Assembly (NCBI GenBank): GCA_034401135.1
Contig: JAWZSP010000005.1
Coordinates: 1,550,001-1,614,000, forward strand
Source: Volutella citrinella
Lineage: Eukaryota; Ascomycota; Sordariomycetes; Hypocreales; Nectriaceae
Direction: 5' to 3'
Length of the DNA: 64,000 bases
Positions within the stretch are counted from its first letter, which is position 1, and each line of letters opens with the position of its first letter. The notes under the pieces were generated by a model that ran no database searches, was not told the origin of the DNA, and saw only the letters and a list, made by a program, of their open reading frames with translations. Position numbers and translations under genes: made by a program. Below are positions 1 to 12,000 of the stretch, piece by piece.

Positions 1-174
1 GAAACCGACGATTCTGGCTGAGGCGACGGGGCTGTTTGTTTCGCCCAAGTATGCAGCTGTAAGTTACCGAAGGGCGACCCATTTCCCAAACCCAGATTGC
101 CGAGAACAAGGCATGATGAGAATCGATGGCTAACACAGGGGGTGCGCTTCCAGATGATGCCGCGCATCGGCTAA
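1..174 (+). CDS. 3' end of an unidentified gene (last two exons, truncated by window edge)
   Basis: I do not recognise this product. An open frame from base 2 runs to 58 and stops at a consensus donor GTAAGT (59-64). A CTAACACAG acceptor ends at 138. Joining in phase 0 gives the tail ...SPKYAA-GVRFQMMPRIG, with TAA at 172-174. The intron would be 80 nt, within the range seen elsewhere in the window. The match of consensus donor, acceptor and uninterrupted frame is the only evidence. The CTAAC branch-like motif lies unusually close to the acceptor, which weakens the model slightly. The gene would be transcribed toward MET14. Confidence 0.45.
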
Positions 175-944
175 ATTGGTGGGGAAAGAGACGACTCGGA
201 GGCGATGATGCCATATGTACTACGTTAGACAGTAGAGCGATTTATTAGACATAGACGCAGGTGTGGCCCAATCATAGAGTGGAGTTTCGAGGATTGCCGC
301 TGAAGACTTCATGGGGAGGATGGAGGTTCGGGACTCGGGGACAGGACTCGCTAGGAGAATGGGGGGGGGCGGCAGTGGCGGGGGGGCCGACTTCCGGCTC
401 ATGAGAGGACGGCAGGAACGCTGGGAAGATGTGGATTAGACGGGTACGAGCCGTTGCAGTGTGTGGCCACGCACGTTGGAGGTACCGGACCCTGGCTTGC
501 ACAGAAGCAGCTTAACAAGCCGCGGGCATGCCATGTGCGCCATCGAAGACGCCATATTTCGCAAGATCCAACTACTGCAAGGCTTTTCTCACTGCGTCCA
601 CTGGCGACCAGCCGTACGTGGTGCCCGCCGTGGCCAGTCACTGCGCATTGCGTGCGCACCCGGTGTCCAATTTCGCTCGATGTGATTTGCGCATGTCCGT
701 GGGATGCCAATCATGCCGTCGCTACTCGCTAGTTCGTTTAATTGTCGCAGCGTCGTCACTGCCGCGCACTCTAACAGGGCAGAAGCGAGGCTGGCCATGT
801 CCTGGGACACTACACTACGACATCTCCCCCACCACCACCGAAAAGCCTTTCCTTCCTCCTAGACAAGCGCCTTTCGTCTTTTCACTCCTCTTCTTGCTTC
901 CTACTTGATACCGTGTAATTCCATCCCACGAGAATACCCTCACA
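175..944. other. Spacer: presumed MET14 promoter and 5' leader
   Basis: No coding region can be supported. The stretch holds one CYS3/MetR-type palindrome (205-214) and a pyrimidine-rich tract (about 825-905) just before the MET14 start, typical of fungal 5' leaders. Short open frames here are not conserved-looking and overlap on both strands. Confidence 0.6.
205..214. promoter_or_regulatory. Candidate CYS3/MetR (bZIP sulfur regulator) binding site
   Basis: ATGATGCCAT fits exactly the ATGRYRYCAT palindrome described for Neurospora CYS3, which activates sulfur-assimilation genes. It lies about 730 bp upstream of the APS kinase start. By base counting this degenerate 10-mer is expected about once per 65 kb, so one in this 770-bp promoter is suggestive but not proof. 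Binding is inference. Confidence 0.4.
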
Positions 945-1814
945 ATGGCTACGTTAGTATTTCCTCACTCTCTGCCCGGCCCCTTGGCTTGTTGAACCCA
1001 GCCCTGTCTCCTTCAGACGACTACCCCTCCTCAGTTAGGGGTCCCTCGTCCAAACTACCCCGCCATGGCCTCGCGCAATCGCACGCGGAGAGCCTTCACT
1101 GCGACGGACGGGGAGGGAAGGGATGGTCATGAGGCCGCACAACTGGATAATGGAATCGCTAGCTGACAATTGGATCGCTACAACAGCAACATCACCTGGC
1201 ACCCTTCCCTCTCCCGCAAGGAGCGTAACGAGCTCCGCGGCCAGCGCGGCTTGACCATCTGGTTCACTGGCCTCTCCGCCTCGGGCAAGTCGACCGTCGC
1301 CACGGCTCTCGAACAGCACCTCCTCCACCTGGGCGTGACCTCGTACCGCTTGGACGGCGACAACGTCCGTTTCGGCCTCAACAAGGACCTCGGTTTCTCC
1401 GAGGCCGACCGCAACGAGAACATCCGCCGCATCTCCGAGGTCGCCAAGCTCTTCGCCGACTCCTCCACCGTCGCCCTCACCTCCTTCATCTCCCCCTACC
1501 GCGCCGACCGCCAGATTGCCCGTGACCTGCACGCCCAGACTGCTCAGAACGGCGACGAGCCCATCCCCTTTGTCGAGGTCTACGTCGACGTGCCCCTGGC
1601 CGTCGCCGAGCAGCGCGACCCCAAGGGTCTCTACAAGAAGGCCCGCGCTGGCGACATCAAGGAGTTCACCGGCATCTCTGCCCCCTATGAGGAGCCTCTC
1701 AACCCCGAGATTACCATCAAGACTCACGAGAACTCTGTCGAGGAGTGCGTTGCTCAGATCGTCAGCTGGCTGAACGAGAAGGGCTACCTGCCCGCAAAGG
1801 CTGCCCAAGCGTAG
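945..1814 (+). CDS. MET14: Adenylylsulfate (APS) kinase
   Basis: Phosphorylates adenylylsulfate to PAPS with ATP, the second step of sulfate activation, in the cytosol. Exons are 945-952 and 1187-1814, encoding 211 aa. The first exon is only 8 nt (ATG GCT AC), followed by donor GTTAGT and a 234-nt intron ending CAACAG. Joining restores the typical fungal start [12 protein letters not shown]. The next in-frame ATG, at 1170, is intronic in this model. The P-loop GLSASGKST is near residues 28-36. The [11 protein letters not shown] motif and FISPYRADR follow, as in the APS kinase family. Length is normal for a single-domain enzyme. It converges on VMA5 with a 175-bp spacer. Confidence 0.95.
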
Positions 1815-1989
1815 AATGCTATTTTTTTTTAGAGAACATGAAGAAAATGACATCAAGGCATTGAAAGAATTTGGATATTACTGTCATTGCGCTCCCAGTC
1901 TTCACTCCTGGGCATGATGGGTAGATAGAATACAGGCGTTAATCGCATGCGCATCTTCCCTCGCCTCCACAGATTCCTCCGTCTAATCA

Positions 1990-3425
1990 TCAGGGAAACT
2001 CAACCTCGTAGTAGACATAGGCAGTGTACTCGTTGCCCTCGCCAGTCGCGAATCCCGCCGCAGCCATCTCCGAGCTCAATGCCGCATCGTCCTTGGTGAT
2101 CTTTCCCCGCTTGTCCCTTCCGAATGCATTTCCGCCCAGATACGAGTAGTTGGAATCCAATGCCGTCTTAATTTTGCCAGACAGCTTGGAGGTTGTCTAT
2201 CCTGTCGTTAGCACATCGTGGACATAAAACAATCCCGAGACTGGGGGCCAAGCATGTTACGAACCTTGATCACAGCCGAAACGTAGTCAAGGGGGAGTCC
2301 GTAGCGGAGCACGGCTTCGACAAAAACCCTCAGGGTCAGGACATGGATCCAGATCATGACGCTCTCGCTCCACCCCGTTCGTCCCATGCGGAGAGCCTCG
2401 CCGCAAACCTTTCGCTCCTCGTTGGTCACGCGGTCAAGCTCCCGCTGCTCCTCCTCCCGCCCACCTTCGACGTGCTTGTACTGGCGCGGCGTCCACTTGT
2501 GCTCTCGGCACTTTTGCAGGAACTCGGCGCTGAACTTCTTGAAGGTTGCCACGGCGAACAGGACAAATTCGTCGTCCTGGGCGACCTGGACCGAGGATCG
2601 AGGGACAACCATGGGCGCCAGAGTCTCGTAGGACTTGATGAACTCCTTCTTATAGTTGGTCGGCACGGCGATCAAATGAGTCTCGATGTACTCAGAGTCT
2701 TGAATGAGAAGCTTGGGGTCAACAATGGGGGTTAATGACTTGGTGGACAAATTGCCGCTGCGGTACAACAACTTGAATCAGCCCTGATCGAACAGCGGGT
2801 GGAGGTAGACACGAGGATTGCGGCTCGGAAATACTCACGTTTGACGGCGCTGCAGAGCAGCGAGATTTGTCTTGACGGTGTTGTACTGGTTGAACTTGGT
2901 TTTGACGTCATTGTCAACGGTGACAAGCTCCTACTTTGCTTGTCAGTTGTGTTCCGGGGGGCTGCGAGGTGAGCATCGCACCTTGGACAGCGTGTTGATG
3001 AGCTCCCCGAGTGGCTTGTCGGCGCGGTATCGAATCTTGTTCCAGCTGAAGCCGTTTAGATACTGGTCGGTGGGCTCTGGTGTGCACAAGTCAGCTTCTG
3101 CGCCGAGGCCACACCATCACCTCAACCTACTATCGTTGACCATCTTGTATTGGGCGATGCGGTCCTCGTCGCCATCCAGTACTGTCCGCAAGGAGTCGGC
3201 GACCTTGGCGACCACGGCTTCGCATGACGTCTCCAGCTTGGCGAGTTCATCGGCTTGCTGGACCAGGCCGTCCAGAGTTCCAATCTTGAAGTCGGGGATC
3301 TGGAACGGGGCGACGGAGCCGTTGTCGGACGAAACGGTGGCCCTCAGAGCTGAAATAGCATCATCTCGGCTGTTGGAGTCGAAGACGCTAATTGGCAGCG
3401 ACAGCAGCGCGTATTTGGTCGACAT
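1990..3425 (-). CDS. VMA5: V-type proton ATPase subunit C
   Basis: Subunit C of the peripheral V1 sector. It links V1 to Vo and is released when the pump disassembles at the vacuole. Exons on the minus strand are 3425-3131, 3076-2982, 2930-2839, 2757-2265 and 2196-1990, giving 393 aa; the yeast protein is 392 aa. The N-terminus MSTKYALLSLPISVF and the C-terminus EYTAYVYYEVEFP are characteristic. The joined segments MVND-KPTDQYLNGFSWNKIRYR and QRRQT-GNLSTKSL rest on four short introns with consensus ends. A (GCC)n run lies in the 5' leader. The gene is divergent from the AT-hook gene and convergent with MET14. Confidence 0.95.
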
Positions 3426-3454
3426 GATGTACTGATCAAGAGGGGGAGAGCGGA

Positions 3455-3476
3455 GGCGGCGGCGGCGGCGGCGGCG
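3455..3476. repeat. (GGC)7 trinucleotide repeat
   Basis: Seven GGC units begin about 30 nt upstream of the VMA5 start codon. They read as (GCC)n in the presumed VMA5 mRNA leader. Confidence 0.9.
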
Positions 3477-3734
3477 AAGCTGGGAGCAGCGGTGCGAAGC
3501 AAGGTCGGTGAGAGCTAGGATGGCTCGTCACCAGGAGCTATATCGTTTGGCGTGTTCCAGTATCACTCTCGCATTGACTGGGAATCAGGAGCCTGGCGAT
3601 GGGAGCTTGATGATGGTCGGGGAGGTCTGTCTTAGGCTGCTGATGAGCCAGCTCGAAGCAGTAGCACAGTAATTGGTGCAGTAGCACCAGTGGCAGCTTG
3701 AACCATACCCACCAGGTCAACGTAACTAGGCGCA

Positions 3735-3760
3735 GGTGGCTGGTGGCTGGTGGCTGGTGG
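3735..3760. repeat. GGTGGCT tandem repeat, 3.7 copies
   Basis: Three perfect copies of the 7-mer GGTGGCT plus a partial copy lie between the VMA5 and AT-hook genes. Confidence 0.9.
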
Positions 3761-4253
3761 GGCTCAGCAGCTGTGGCAAGGGGACCTGCAACGAAGGAAC
3801 CCGCCGCACCGCTAGCAATGGTTATCGCGATAGAGGCATGCATCGTTATATCAGTGCCACTGACTTTCTGCTTCGCATGTGGTATTCGGGAGTGGGGGCT
3901 ACCCATTTCGCAGTCTAACCGCCTTTGTCACGGGAAGGAACCCCGGTCGCCGTTCTTCGTAGAGAAGCAGTAATGATTGAGTAGTACTAGCACTGTTGTT
4001 CAACCCACTAACACTTAGCACGAGCTTCGCCAACCTCACAACACGAGATATTGCGACCACCGCGTCACGGCGACACGACACTCGAGGGACTGGCTCGGGT
4101 CAATTTCGCGGTCGCATGAGGGTTCAGGCGACGGATTTAAGTCCTGGGGGCTGGCCCTTTTCGATTTGGGGGGCATGTAGCCCTGTCGGCGACTGGGGAT
4201 CTGGAGTCAACCCAGAGTCTTGACCTCGACTGTCCCGAGTCCCTGAGGAGTAT

Positions 4254-6590
4254 ATGTCAACGCTTCCCTTCCCTGGCCGATCCGTAGCCAACATATCCAT
4301 GGCCTCGAGCAGCCTTCCGACTGCCAACGGGCCCCATGCGGCTCCTGATACTGGCACAAGCTTACCTCACGTCGCAATCGCAGCGCGCGCGACGCCCACG
4401 TCTCAAGGAGCGAGTAGAGGTATGAAGGCGGCAAATTGATCATGGCCCTTGACGCAGCGTTGAATTTCTCATGCCCGCATAACAGAAAAGACCGACTCAG
4501 ATGGACGCGCCGCGTGGCCAACGGCCTCGGCCGGCCCTCAACTCAACGGCGTCCTCTCCGATGGTCGCATCCGCAATCCAGTGCCCAGCAAGCTCAAGGG
4601 CAAGACGGATGGGAGAAATGGCAACTTCGGTGTCATGCAAATCGACCTGCCTCGACCGGAAATGACCCAGAGAGATCTGGCCGCCAAACGAACAAGCGAA
4701 GGCACTGCCGCGGCCGCAATGCTCGCTAATAGGGAGGGTTATCGGCCCGTCAAACGCGCCCGTCTCGCATGGCTTCCAAAAGAATACGATCCCAACACAT
4801 CATCTGGGCCGCCCGCCGGCATCGCAAGTGCAGTGGCGCCGCACGATGTCCCCGTGTCGTCCATACTACAGCCTCCGCCCTCGACTCAGCCGCCTTCTCA
4901 TGGTGCCACTCCTATACTACCTGCTTCAACCCCCCACACGCCTGCGCAAACTCCAGATCACACATCGATCCGGAGGGGCTTGTCGCCCCAGGAAACCAAA
5001 GTTCAGCAAGCCAGACTGCTCACACTTCTTCGAACCTTACACCCTGTTCTTGTTGTCGATCAGATATGCAAAGCGCTGGCATATTTCGGTGGCATCCCAG
5101 GAGCCCCTGTGCCGGAAAATGAGTCGTTTCCCGAAAGTGCCGTATCAAACGGATCAGGTACCTTATTTGTAGGATGGATCTCTGAAATCTTCCCGGCTCC
5201 GGACCGTGGCCACGTATCTGGACCAGCCCAAGCTCTGACGGAGGCTTTGCCCATTGCAACAGTTGCGCCAACAACCGCTCCTCCAGTGACACTGCCGATT
5301 GCCGACCCTGTTATTCCAATGAAACGGAGTCGTGGCCGCCCGAAAGGAAGTAAGAGTAGTAAAGTTCGCAAAGATAAGGGCGTCAAGAAGGTCACGGCTA
5401 CTTCCTCTTCAGATGGTGCTGCAGGTCGATCCTTGTCGTCCTCCGTAGAGCAACCCGCGGATCCGTCACAACCAACCACCACGGCTGTGGAAGTCAACCA
5501 AGCGCAGGCCCATGCAAGTGCGAGTGCGATTGCCCAAGCAGCATTAGGGGAGCAGGCGGAAACCAGCTCGAGCCTGAAAACTCCGGGTTCCAGGAAGAGA
5601 GGACGCCCCAAGGGTTCCAAGAACAAGCCCAAGCCCCAGATAGGGACCCATCAGGTCACAGCTGGAGCGGCACCCATCATATTAGGCCAGGCAGCCGAAT
5701 CGCCTCTGGCTTCAAAAATGAAGACCAATCGACCAGGTTACGCTGTCAACGCGGCAACCCTCAATCACGGCTCGGACACCACCACCACAGGCGTAGCCTC
5801 CAACGATGCCTCGATCCAGGAATCCAGTTTGCTTATGAGTGCCAGTCAACCTGGCCCGCTAGGCTCACATTCATCTCAGCCTGAAGACCAAAGTGTTGGC
5901 TCAATTGCGCAGAAGGGACAATATCTGAACCATTCACAAAACAACCACCACGGGATGGGAGAAGGAGCCGAGGCGAACCAGCCACTTGAAACTGCCTCTC
6001 AAGACGATGGCTCGGTCCAGCCCCAACAAGCCGGCCGTCAAAGGACGGCAACAGAGGCCAATCAAAACCCAGGAGCCAACGGTGACTATATGCCACCTGG
6101 TACCGAAACACTTGCAACCCTTCATCCAGCGCCAATAGCGGATGGCGTTAATGGACAGGTACATGCGAGTGTGGGCACGCAACCTGACAACGGCTCTGGG
6201 CTCTCTTTGCATCACAGCCAAGCACTGCAACGGGCCCCAAACACTACAAGCCGTGTACCAAGTCAGCAACAGGGAGGAGAATCGAGCGCACCTGGCAGAC
6301 AACACGCCCCTCCGGCTCAGCAACCGGTGAAAATGACAGCACAGTCGCTACACCAGCAGCGGCAGGCGACAAGCCGTGCCAAGCAGGCTCCCGTACCGGC
6401 TGTGGGCAGTGTCAATTCCCCAGCAGACTTTCAGCAGCATACCATGGGGGGTGCACTGGGCTTGGCTACCGCTCGCCCGCAATCAACGCAGAGTTCTGGT
6501 GCAGCAACGCCCATGGGCTCGTTCCAAGGCTACGGTGAGCCAGCGTACGGGGAGATGGGCTATTCCGTTGATAGTTCCAGCAACACCTAA
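4254..6590 (+). CDS. AT-hook DNA-binding protein of unknown function
   Basis: Predicted nuclear DNA- or chromatin-binding protein of 756 aa. Exons are 4254-4419 and 4486-6590; a 66-nt intron (GTATGA...AACAG) joins ASR to EKTDSDGRAAW in frame. Two AT-hook motifs are visible, SRGRPKGSK near residue 336 and KRGRPKGSK near residue 425, each with downstream basic residues. AT-hooks bind the minor groove of AT-rich DNA. Between the N-terminus and the hooks is a hydrophobic, conserved-looking block, LRTLHPVLVVDQICKALAYF, ending near FVGWISEIFPA (about residues 234-290). The last 300 residues are Gln/Ser/Pro-rich and probably disordered. No enzymatic domain is seen. It could be a subunit of a chromatin complex, but that is only inference. 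Confidence 0.85.
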
Positions 6591-7406
6591 CTACTCCGAG
6601 TAGCGGGGTTCACGTTGATAATGATGGACAATCACGCAGTTTTCGAAGAAGGATATGTATGGGATGTCCACATCTAGTGGCTAATTAATTGATGAAGGAA
6701 ACCGCAATGGGGAGTACAGGATGGAAACATATGAGCAGTTGTCAATGATGGCATTTGAATGCATGGCTGCCGGAATACGGCGGCAATACTGCAAGAGACT
6801 AAGATACCCGAGAATAATAATGGATTCAGTTTTCTTTTGACAGGAAGCCCTGCTGATTGATCTGTATCGAGGGATTCAGATACAGACACTAGATACCAGA
6901 TACATGAAGACGACCGTGTAGATCGATAAGTAGGTAAGATGAGTGAACAAAGGGAAAAGGATGCGCGCCGCAGTCGTCTATCCGTCTTGGGGGTTGATCC
7001 CATATGCAAAATAAGCCTTCGTCATTGCGTACAACAAAGACAGCCACTCCCAATTCCAATAGGAGAGAATCCTTTCCTTGCATACAAGACCCAACCGAGT
7101 AAGAATAAACAAAGAGGAAAAGAAAATCGGTATAAGTTGCCGGGTGCTCCATCGCGGTCCGGTGCCTCGCGAGGCCCTTCGTATCCCTTTCTCCGCCGCC
7201 GTAAACGCCATGCAAATGCTCGTTGACCATCTTTGTTTGACCCATGAACCCCATCAGACGCAGAAAGGAAAAGGTAGTAACAGTAGTAGTAATAGTGGTA
7301 GCAAGCGTCATCATCTACACGAGAGCTGTGAGGAAGCAATGACGAGTCAGATAGTGTGGTGAAAGGTCTGGCTAGCTGTGACATAGGCAGGCCAATCGCG
7401 GCCGAC
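6591..7406. other. Convergent 3' spacer
   Basis: 816 bp between two gene ends. It is AT-richer than the flanks and contains short microsatellite-like stretches (GTAGTAGTAATAG near 7280). No supportable gene or RNA. Confidence 0.6.
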
Positions 7407-9070
7407 CTAGTCCGCATCGTCATCCGTGACACCGGCGGGTGGCCGCACGGAATCGGGGATGCTCCGGCCGTACCACCACTCGTCCTCTTCATCAATGCCG
7501 TCTTCGCGGATTAGGTCAAGCATAACTTGTTGGTTGCGCTTGATATCCTGTGCCCGTTCGACAACCTTCCTTTGGAGGATGACGGCTTCGGCCGTGGTAA
7601 GCCAGATTTGTTGAAGGACCGGGAGATCGCCAAGGAGTGCCTCTGCTTGCTCCCGGCTGGGGCCAGCCATGGGTGCACCGGCGGTCATGCTGGAGCTGAG
7701 TATTGAGTCGAAGGGGCGGAAGCCTTCGTCCATTGAACCCCGGCTCCTTACCCTGCCCAGGTCATCGCTTGCAGATTTGGGAATCTCGCCCCCCGTCGAC
7801 TTTTTGCGCCCAAACAGCCCTCTCCGCGGCTTGCCAGCAATGGCATCAGCTAGATGCAGGTGTTCCTTAGTTAGGCCAGAGTACCAAACATCCACAGCGC
7901 CGCGGCGGGAGTTGTAGCCCTTGATTTCCCAGAGCCTCTCGACTTGGCGTAGACCACCTATGCACAATATGGCAACATGTACTTCATCTGAAGGCTTGTC
8001 CCTGATGTAGCCACGGATCGACCTTTCCACACGGCCCACATACGTCGGGGGCCGTAACCGTCGGCAAAAGGAAGATATCACGAGGGGGAAAACCTCGTGA
8101 ACCCGTAGTAGTGTTTGGTCATCATACATTTTCATGATTTCGGCTTCGATAGGGTTGAGTGTGTATGGCTCTTGCTGGAGACCCTTTCCTTCGTTCTCGG
8201 CAAGGTGTTTTAGGTGAAGCTTCCGGTACATCTCGAAGAAGTGGAAGATGGTGAATAGAAGTGGGATCAACCGTCGGCGCATACGCTCGTGTTGAGGGGC
8301 AAACGCTAATCGCTGGGGTTCGGTTTGGCGGAGAAAGAGGTCCTTGGTTATCCAATCACACATTAAGTGGGCGAGCTTGGCCGCGACATGCAGGCGATGC
8401 CATAGGCCACAGACGTAATGGAAATTAATTTCGTCGAGGTCGGTGGTGGGATAGAGGCGGCGGGCGTAGGTGGGAATGTGGTGCTCGAGGTGATATCGGG
8501 CAATGGGTGCTTCGTTGAGGGTGATTAGAGCGTGCCACGACTTGGACACCTGTCGCAGGTTCAAGATATCGTTAAGAGGAAGGGAGGAGATTATTTGAAC
8601 TTGGAGCTCATTCGGTAAAGCGAGGAATTGCTGATCGAAAGGAAGACTAGAAAGTGCGTTAGCCTGGTTGTGGCGGGCGGGGGGTTGGACTTGTCCTCTA
8701 TTGCTTACGTTTTTCGAGTGAATCCAGCAGAAGGCCGAGATTTCGGAACAGCAACAGTCGCGGGTTCGGGTTGTGAGGGTTTTGAGTGAAGGAGGGAGAC
8801 TTTTTGTCGGATGGAGAAGAAGCGGCTCTTCTCACGTTTGTGGTCGGATGGTTTCGCGGAGTCGACCTCGGATTGCCTAGAGTCCCGAAGAGGCAGGATG
8901 AACCTCGACGGCTGTGCGACAGGATCGAGTGTATCGGGCGTAGGCCTCTGATGCTGATTCTGATGCTGTTGCTGGGCATTAAGCTGATTGAGCTTTTCGA
9001 AGTACCGCTCCGAGGCGAATTCAGTGATGTGTGGCGGGTCCATCGCCATGGGTCGAGGAGGGTCCGCCAT
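7407..9070 (-). CDS. F-box protein
   Basis: Likely a substrate adaptor of an SCF (Skp1-cullin-F-box) ubiquitin ligase. Exons are 9070-8709 and 8646-7407, giving 533 aa. The intron is 62 nt (GTAAGC...TTTCTAG). The F-box spans about residues 128-165. It is split from the N-terminal exon and begins LALPNELQVQIISSLPLNDI, followed by LNLRQVSKSWHALI. The N-terminal 120 residues are Gln/His-rich and basic. The C-terminal 370 residues are helical-looking with no WD40 or LRR repeats, so the substrate is unknown. A Gly/Arg-rich stretch near GRKKSTGGE and a C-terminal acidic EEDEWW block are visible. Start chosen as the first in-frame ATG; the upstream leader is open for a long way in other frames. Confidence 0.85.
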
Positions 9071-12000
9071 GGCGAAGGCTGAAATGCAAGCGAGTGGAAG
9101 ACGAAACTATCGTCGGGTCGAGCGCGAGTTCGTTTTCGAGGTGCGATGCAGATGGGCCTGCTCGACCGGCCGAAAGGCAGCGGGCGTCCGTCTCTATTGC
9201 AGTGCGCGGGTCGACAGTCGGCTCGACATGGCGGGAAACAAGGTCGGGTGGACAGAGCGTGGAGGATCCGGACCTGGAAGTGCTACCAGGCGATGGCACA
9301 CGGCCTCGCGTGCCCAAGACTTGAGAGTAGGAGTCAGATCGAGCAGGGCTGGTACCGTCGGGTCGTCTGCAGAGGCCAAGGATGTCGCAAGAATCGAAGC
9401 CTTGGTGTTTCGGGCCTGTATCTTCTGGAGGGTGCGGGATCAAATGGGATGACCGTCGAAGGATGGGTGAAGAAGAGCCAAGGCAAGGCGCAGTACAGTC
9501 CAAGGTGGGAGTCAGGTAAGGCAATGAATGGATGGATGAATGAATGGGTGCAAGCACGCGGGTCCACGCTGGGGGCACTGGGGACTGGGGGGGCGTCTGG
9601 GGCCTTGTACATGGCAGGTACGACGGGCCCGGCGACGGGCCCTCCTCCTGTTGGGTGTCTGGCAATCTGGATCCTCTGGGGGGGAAGGGAGGGGGGTGTG
9701 CGCAAGAGGCCCTCCTCCTCCGGGCCTTGGGTGCGATACGGGGGTGGAACGTGGGAGGAGTGGATGCAGGGGAGGCTGTCAGCAGCCAGCAGCCAACACG
9801 GCATAGCACAGCGAGTAGAGGCAGCGGGGTACGTCCCCAGTACCACGTCTGGGGGTGTCCTCGAAGCGCAGGCGCATTGTAGCGCCCTGGTATCCAGTTA
9901 GACCCATTTACGCCGAGCGCCACAGGCAGGGTCTTTCTTCGGGCGCTCTCAAGCACTGTGCGATGTCAAACCATAGGGTGGTGGATCCCCGCGGGGTTTT
10001 GGGGCAGTATCTCGGGGCAAGGCCGGTGGAGCCGGCCGAGAAAGTGGATGAGATTGAGCCAGCGCGACCACAGAGGCGCCGAGAGCAAGAGCGAGCCCGA
10101 ATCTTTTCAAACGGTGCCGCCGTACTAGGTAAGATCAAGCGCACACGCGCGTTCCCACGAGAGCGGAGGAGGAGAAAGGGAGAGAGGATGACGACCAGTC
10201 TCGGGAACTAAGAATGAAGGCTGCGAGCCAGGCGAGCAAGCAAGCAATGGGGGTGTTGCTGTGCAGCGTGTGTTACTGACTGTCGTTGCCGCCGCCACGG
10301 CGCAGAGATTAGGTCCTCAGTACGGAGTAATTAATGTGCCTCTTCTTTGCCTTTTCCTTTCCGCCCGCCGTGGATAATGTCGCGTCGGCCTGCCTGCCCG
10401 AATGAATGGATGCACTGCTCGTCTAGCAGCAGCACTGCAAGTAGTAGTTACTGTGCACACCACGTAGCAGGTCGACCGCAACTCCCCCTCCCATCCCCTC
10501 CTCTCGCTATCTCTCCTCATCCATCGTGATCAATATCCGACGGGGACTGGAGAAACGGAGTGTTGCCGCGGTGCGGGTCATACACAAACGGGCCCTATCG
10601 CGTTTGGTCTCCAACCGCATGCCCATCACCAGATGGCCACAATCAGGTCGTCGTCGTCGTGCCTTGGGTGATAACGCCGGCGTTGACGGCATCATCCACA
10701 ATGGCCGATCCTAGGAAGGGTGATGATGGACCGGACCGAACAGCGTCGAACATGGATGGCATGGGCGTGGGCAAATCGCTGGTTCGCCCCAGACGGCGGT
10801 TTGGCCGGCGTAACTGTGGGGTGGCCCACGGAGACGCGGGAGAGTCCCCAGGTGTGGACCCTCCTACGGTGCGCGCTGGACACGGCGGCGTTGGCCAGTC
10901 ATGACTGGGTGGATGGCCGTAGAGCACCTGCCCTGACGTCCCGTCCATCCTTCAGCGCCCTCAGTGCCCTCGTCCACACGACCATCCGCCAATTCACCAC
11001 CCAACTTCGTGCTACTAGTTGGGAATCCCGTCAGCCCACCGCCCTTGGCTGACATCCATGAGTAATGCTATCAGGGCGTGCAAGAAGCCGTATTGAGACT
11101 GCCCGCGTAACATGGGCTGTAGTAGCACTACTTCCTGCTCAATGCCACGGGCTTCGTATACTTCGCACCTCTGTCCCAGAGCAGGCGACGGCCCACTGAA
11201 CCACGAAACGGTCCCATCCAGCTGGACCTCAGGCGAGCGCGTCCCCCACCAGTGGTACCACTTCTCCATCCCCAAGGCACCTCATCCAACCTTGCCAACC
11301 CACTGCATATCACCTAGCACACGCTACTCGACTAGAAATTTTGCAGCCCATCGTGCTAATAATCGATACCCGTTACGCATTGCTTCTTCAGTCGACGCTG
11401 TCTGGTGCGTGCAGTCCACAGTGCGCCGGCCCTACCCCAATCCTCCGGCAGTCGTCGCAATCGGCCCAATTGACTGGGGCTCGCCCCCTCGGCCGCCAAA
11501 ACGCGAGGTGGCCCTTGGGCTTGGCGATAGGCAGGGCGAGCGGCAGGGCAGCCCTGAATGGGTCGCGGGCTGGACTCCTGGAGCCGCAGCACGAGACCGC
11601 CGGTGGTCCCAAGAGCCTGGGCTGGCAGCAGACCAGGCCCGTGTGTGGCGCCGTACAGTGTGCCCGCCGAGGGGCACTGGGCGGGCGCGCCGTCACGCTA
11701 TCTTGGCCTGTTCTTCGCCCACCACCCTCACGAGGCGCAAACGCCTGGGGCCGGGCAGGCCTAGAGCCTTGGCTGTTCTCGGGGTGTTCGGCCCTATGTA
11801 TCTCGTCGGTCTTCCCTCAGGATAATTTAGCGAGAGGCGATAGCAGTGACAGCACGCCTGATATCCCCAGTCTCGTAGCACTAGAAGGGCCTAATCGATT
11901 CAGCTGCTGGAGCACTGTCGGACATCCGAGGCGCCTTGATCGCCAATGGAGGAGCATTCACGTTGTGGCTCTTTCCCACAAGACGGAGCTGTGTCTACGG

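Larger units (their letters stand above)
3426..4253. other. Divergent promoter between VMA5 and the AT-hook gene
   Basis: No supportable gene in 828 bp. It contains a (GGC)7 run at 3455-3476, in the presumed VMA5 leader, and a 7-bp tandem repeat at 3735-3760. Confidence 0.6.

Noticed and set aside
1035..1856. 273-codon minus-strand open frame over APS kinase
   Set aside because: Antisense shadow of MET14; acidic, Gly/Val/Leu-rich low-information protein.
9021..9956. 311-codon minus-strand frame and the opposing 251-codon plus-strand frame (9146-9901)
   Set aside because: They overlap each other and the F-box gene start. Composition is Pro/Ser/Arg-rich filler and no domain or splice logic is seen.
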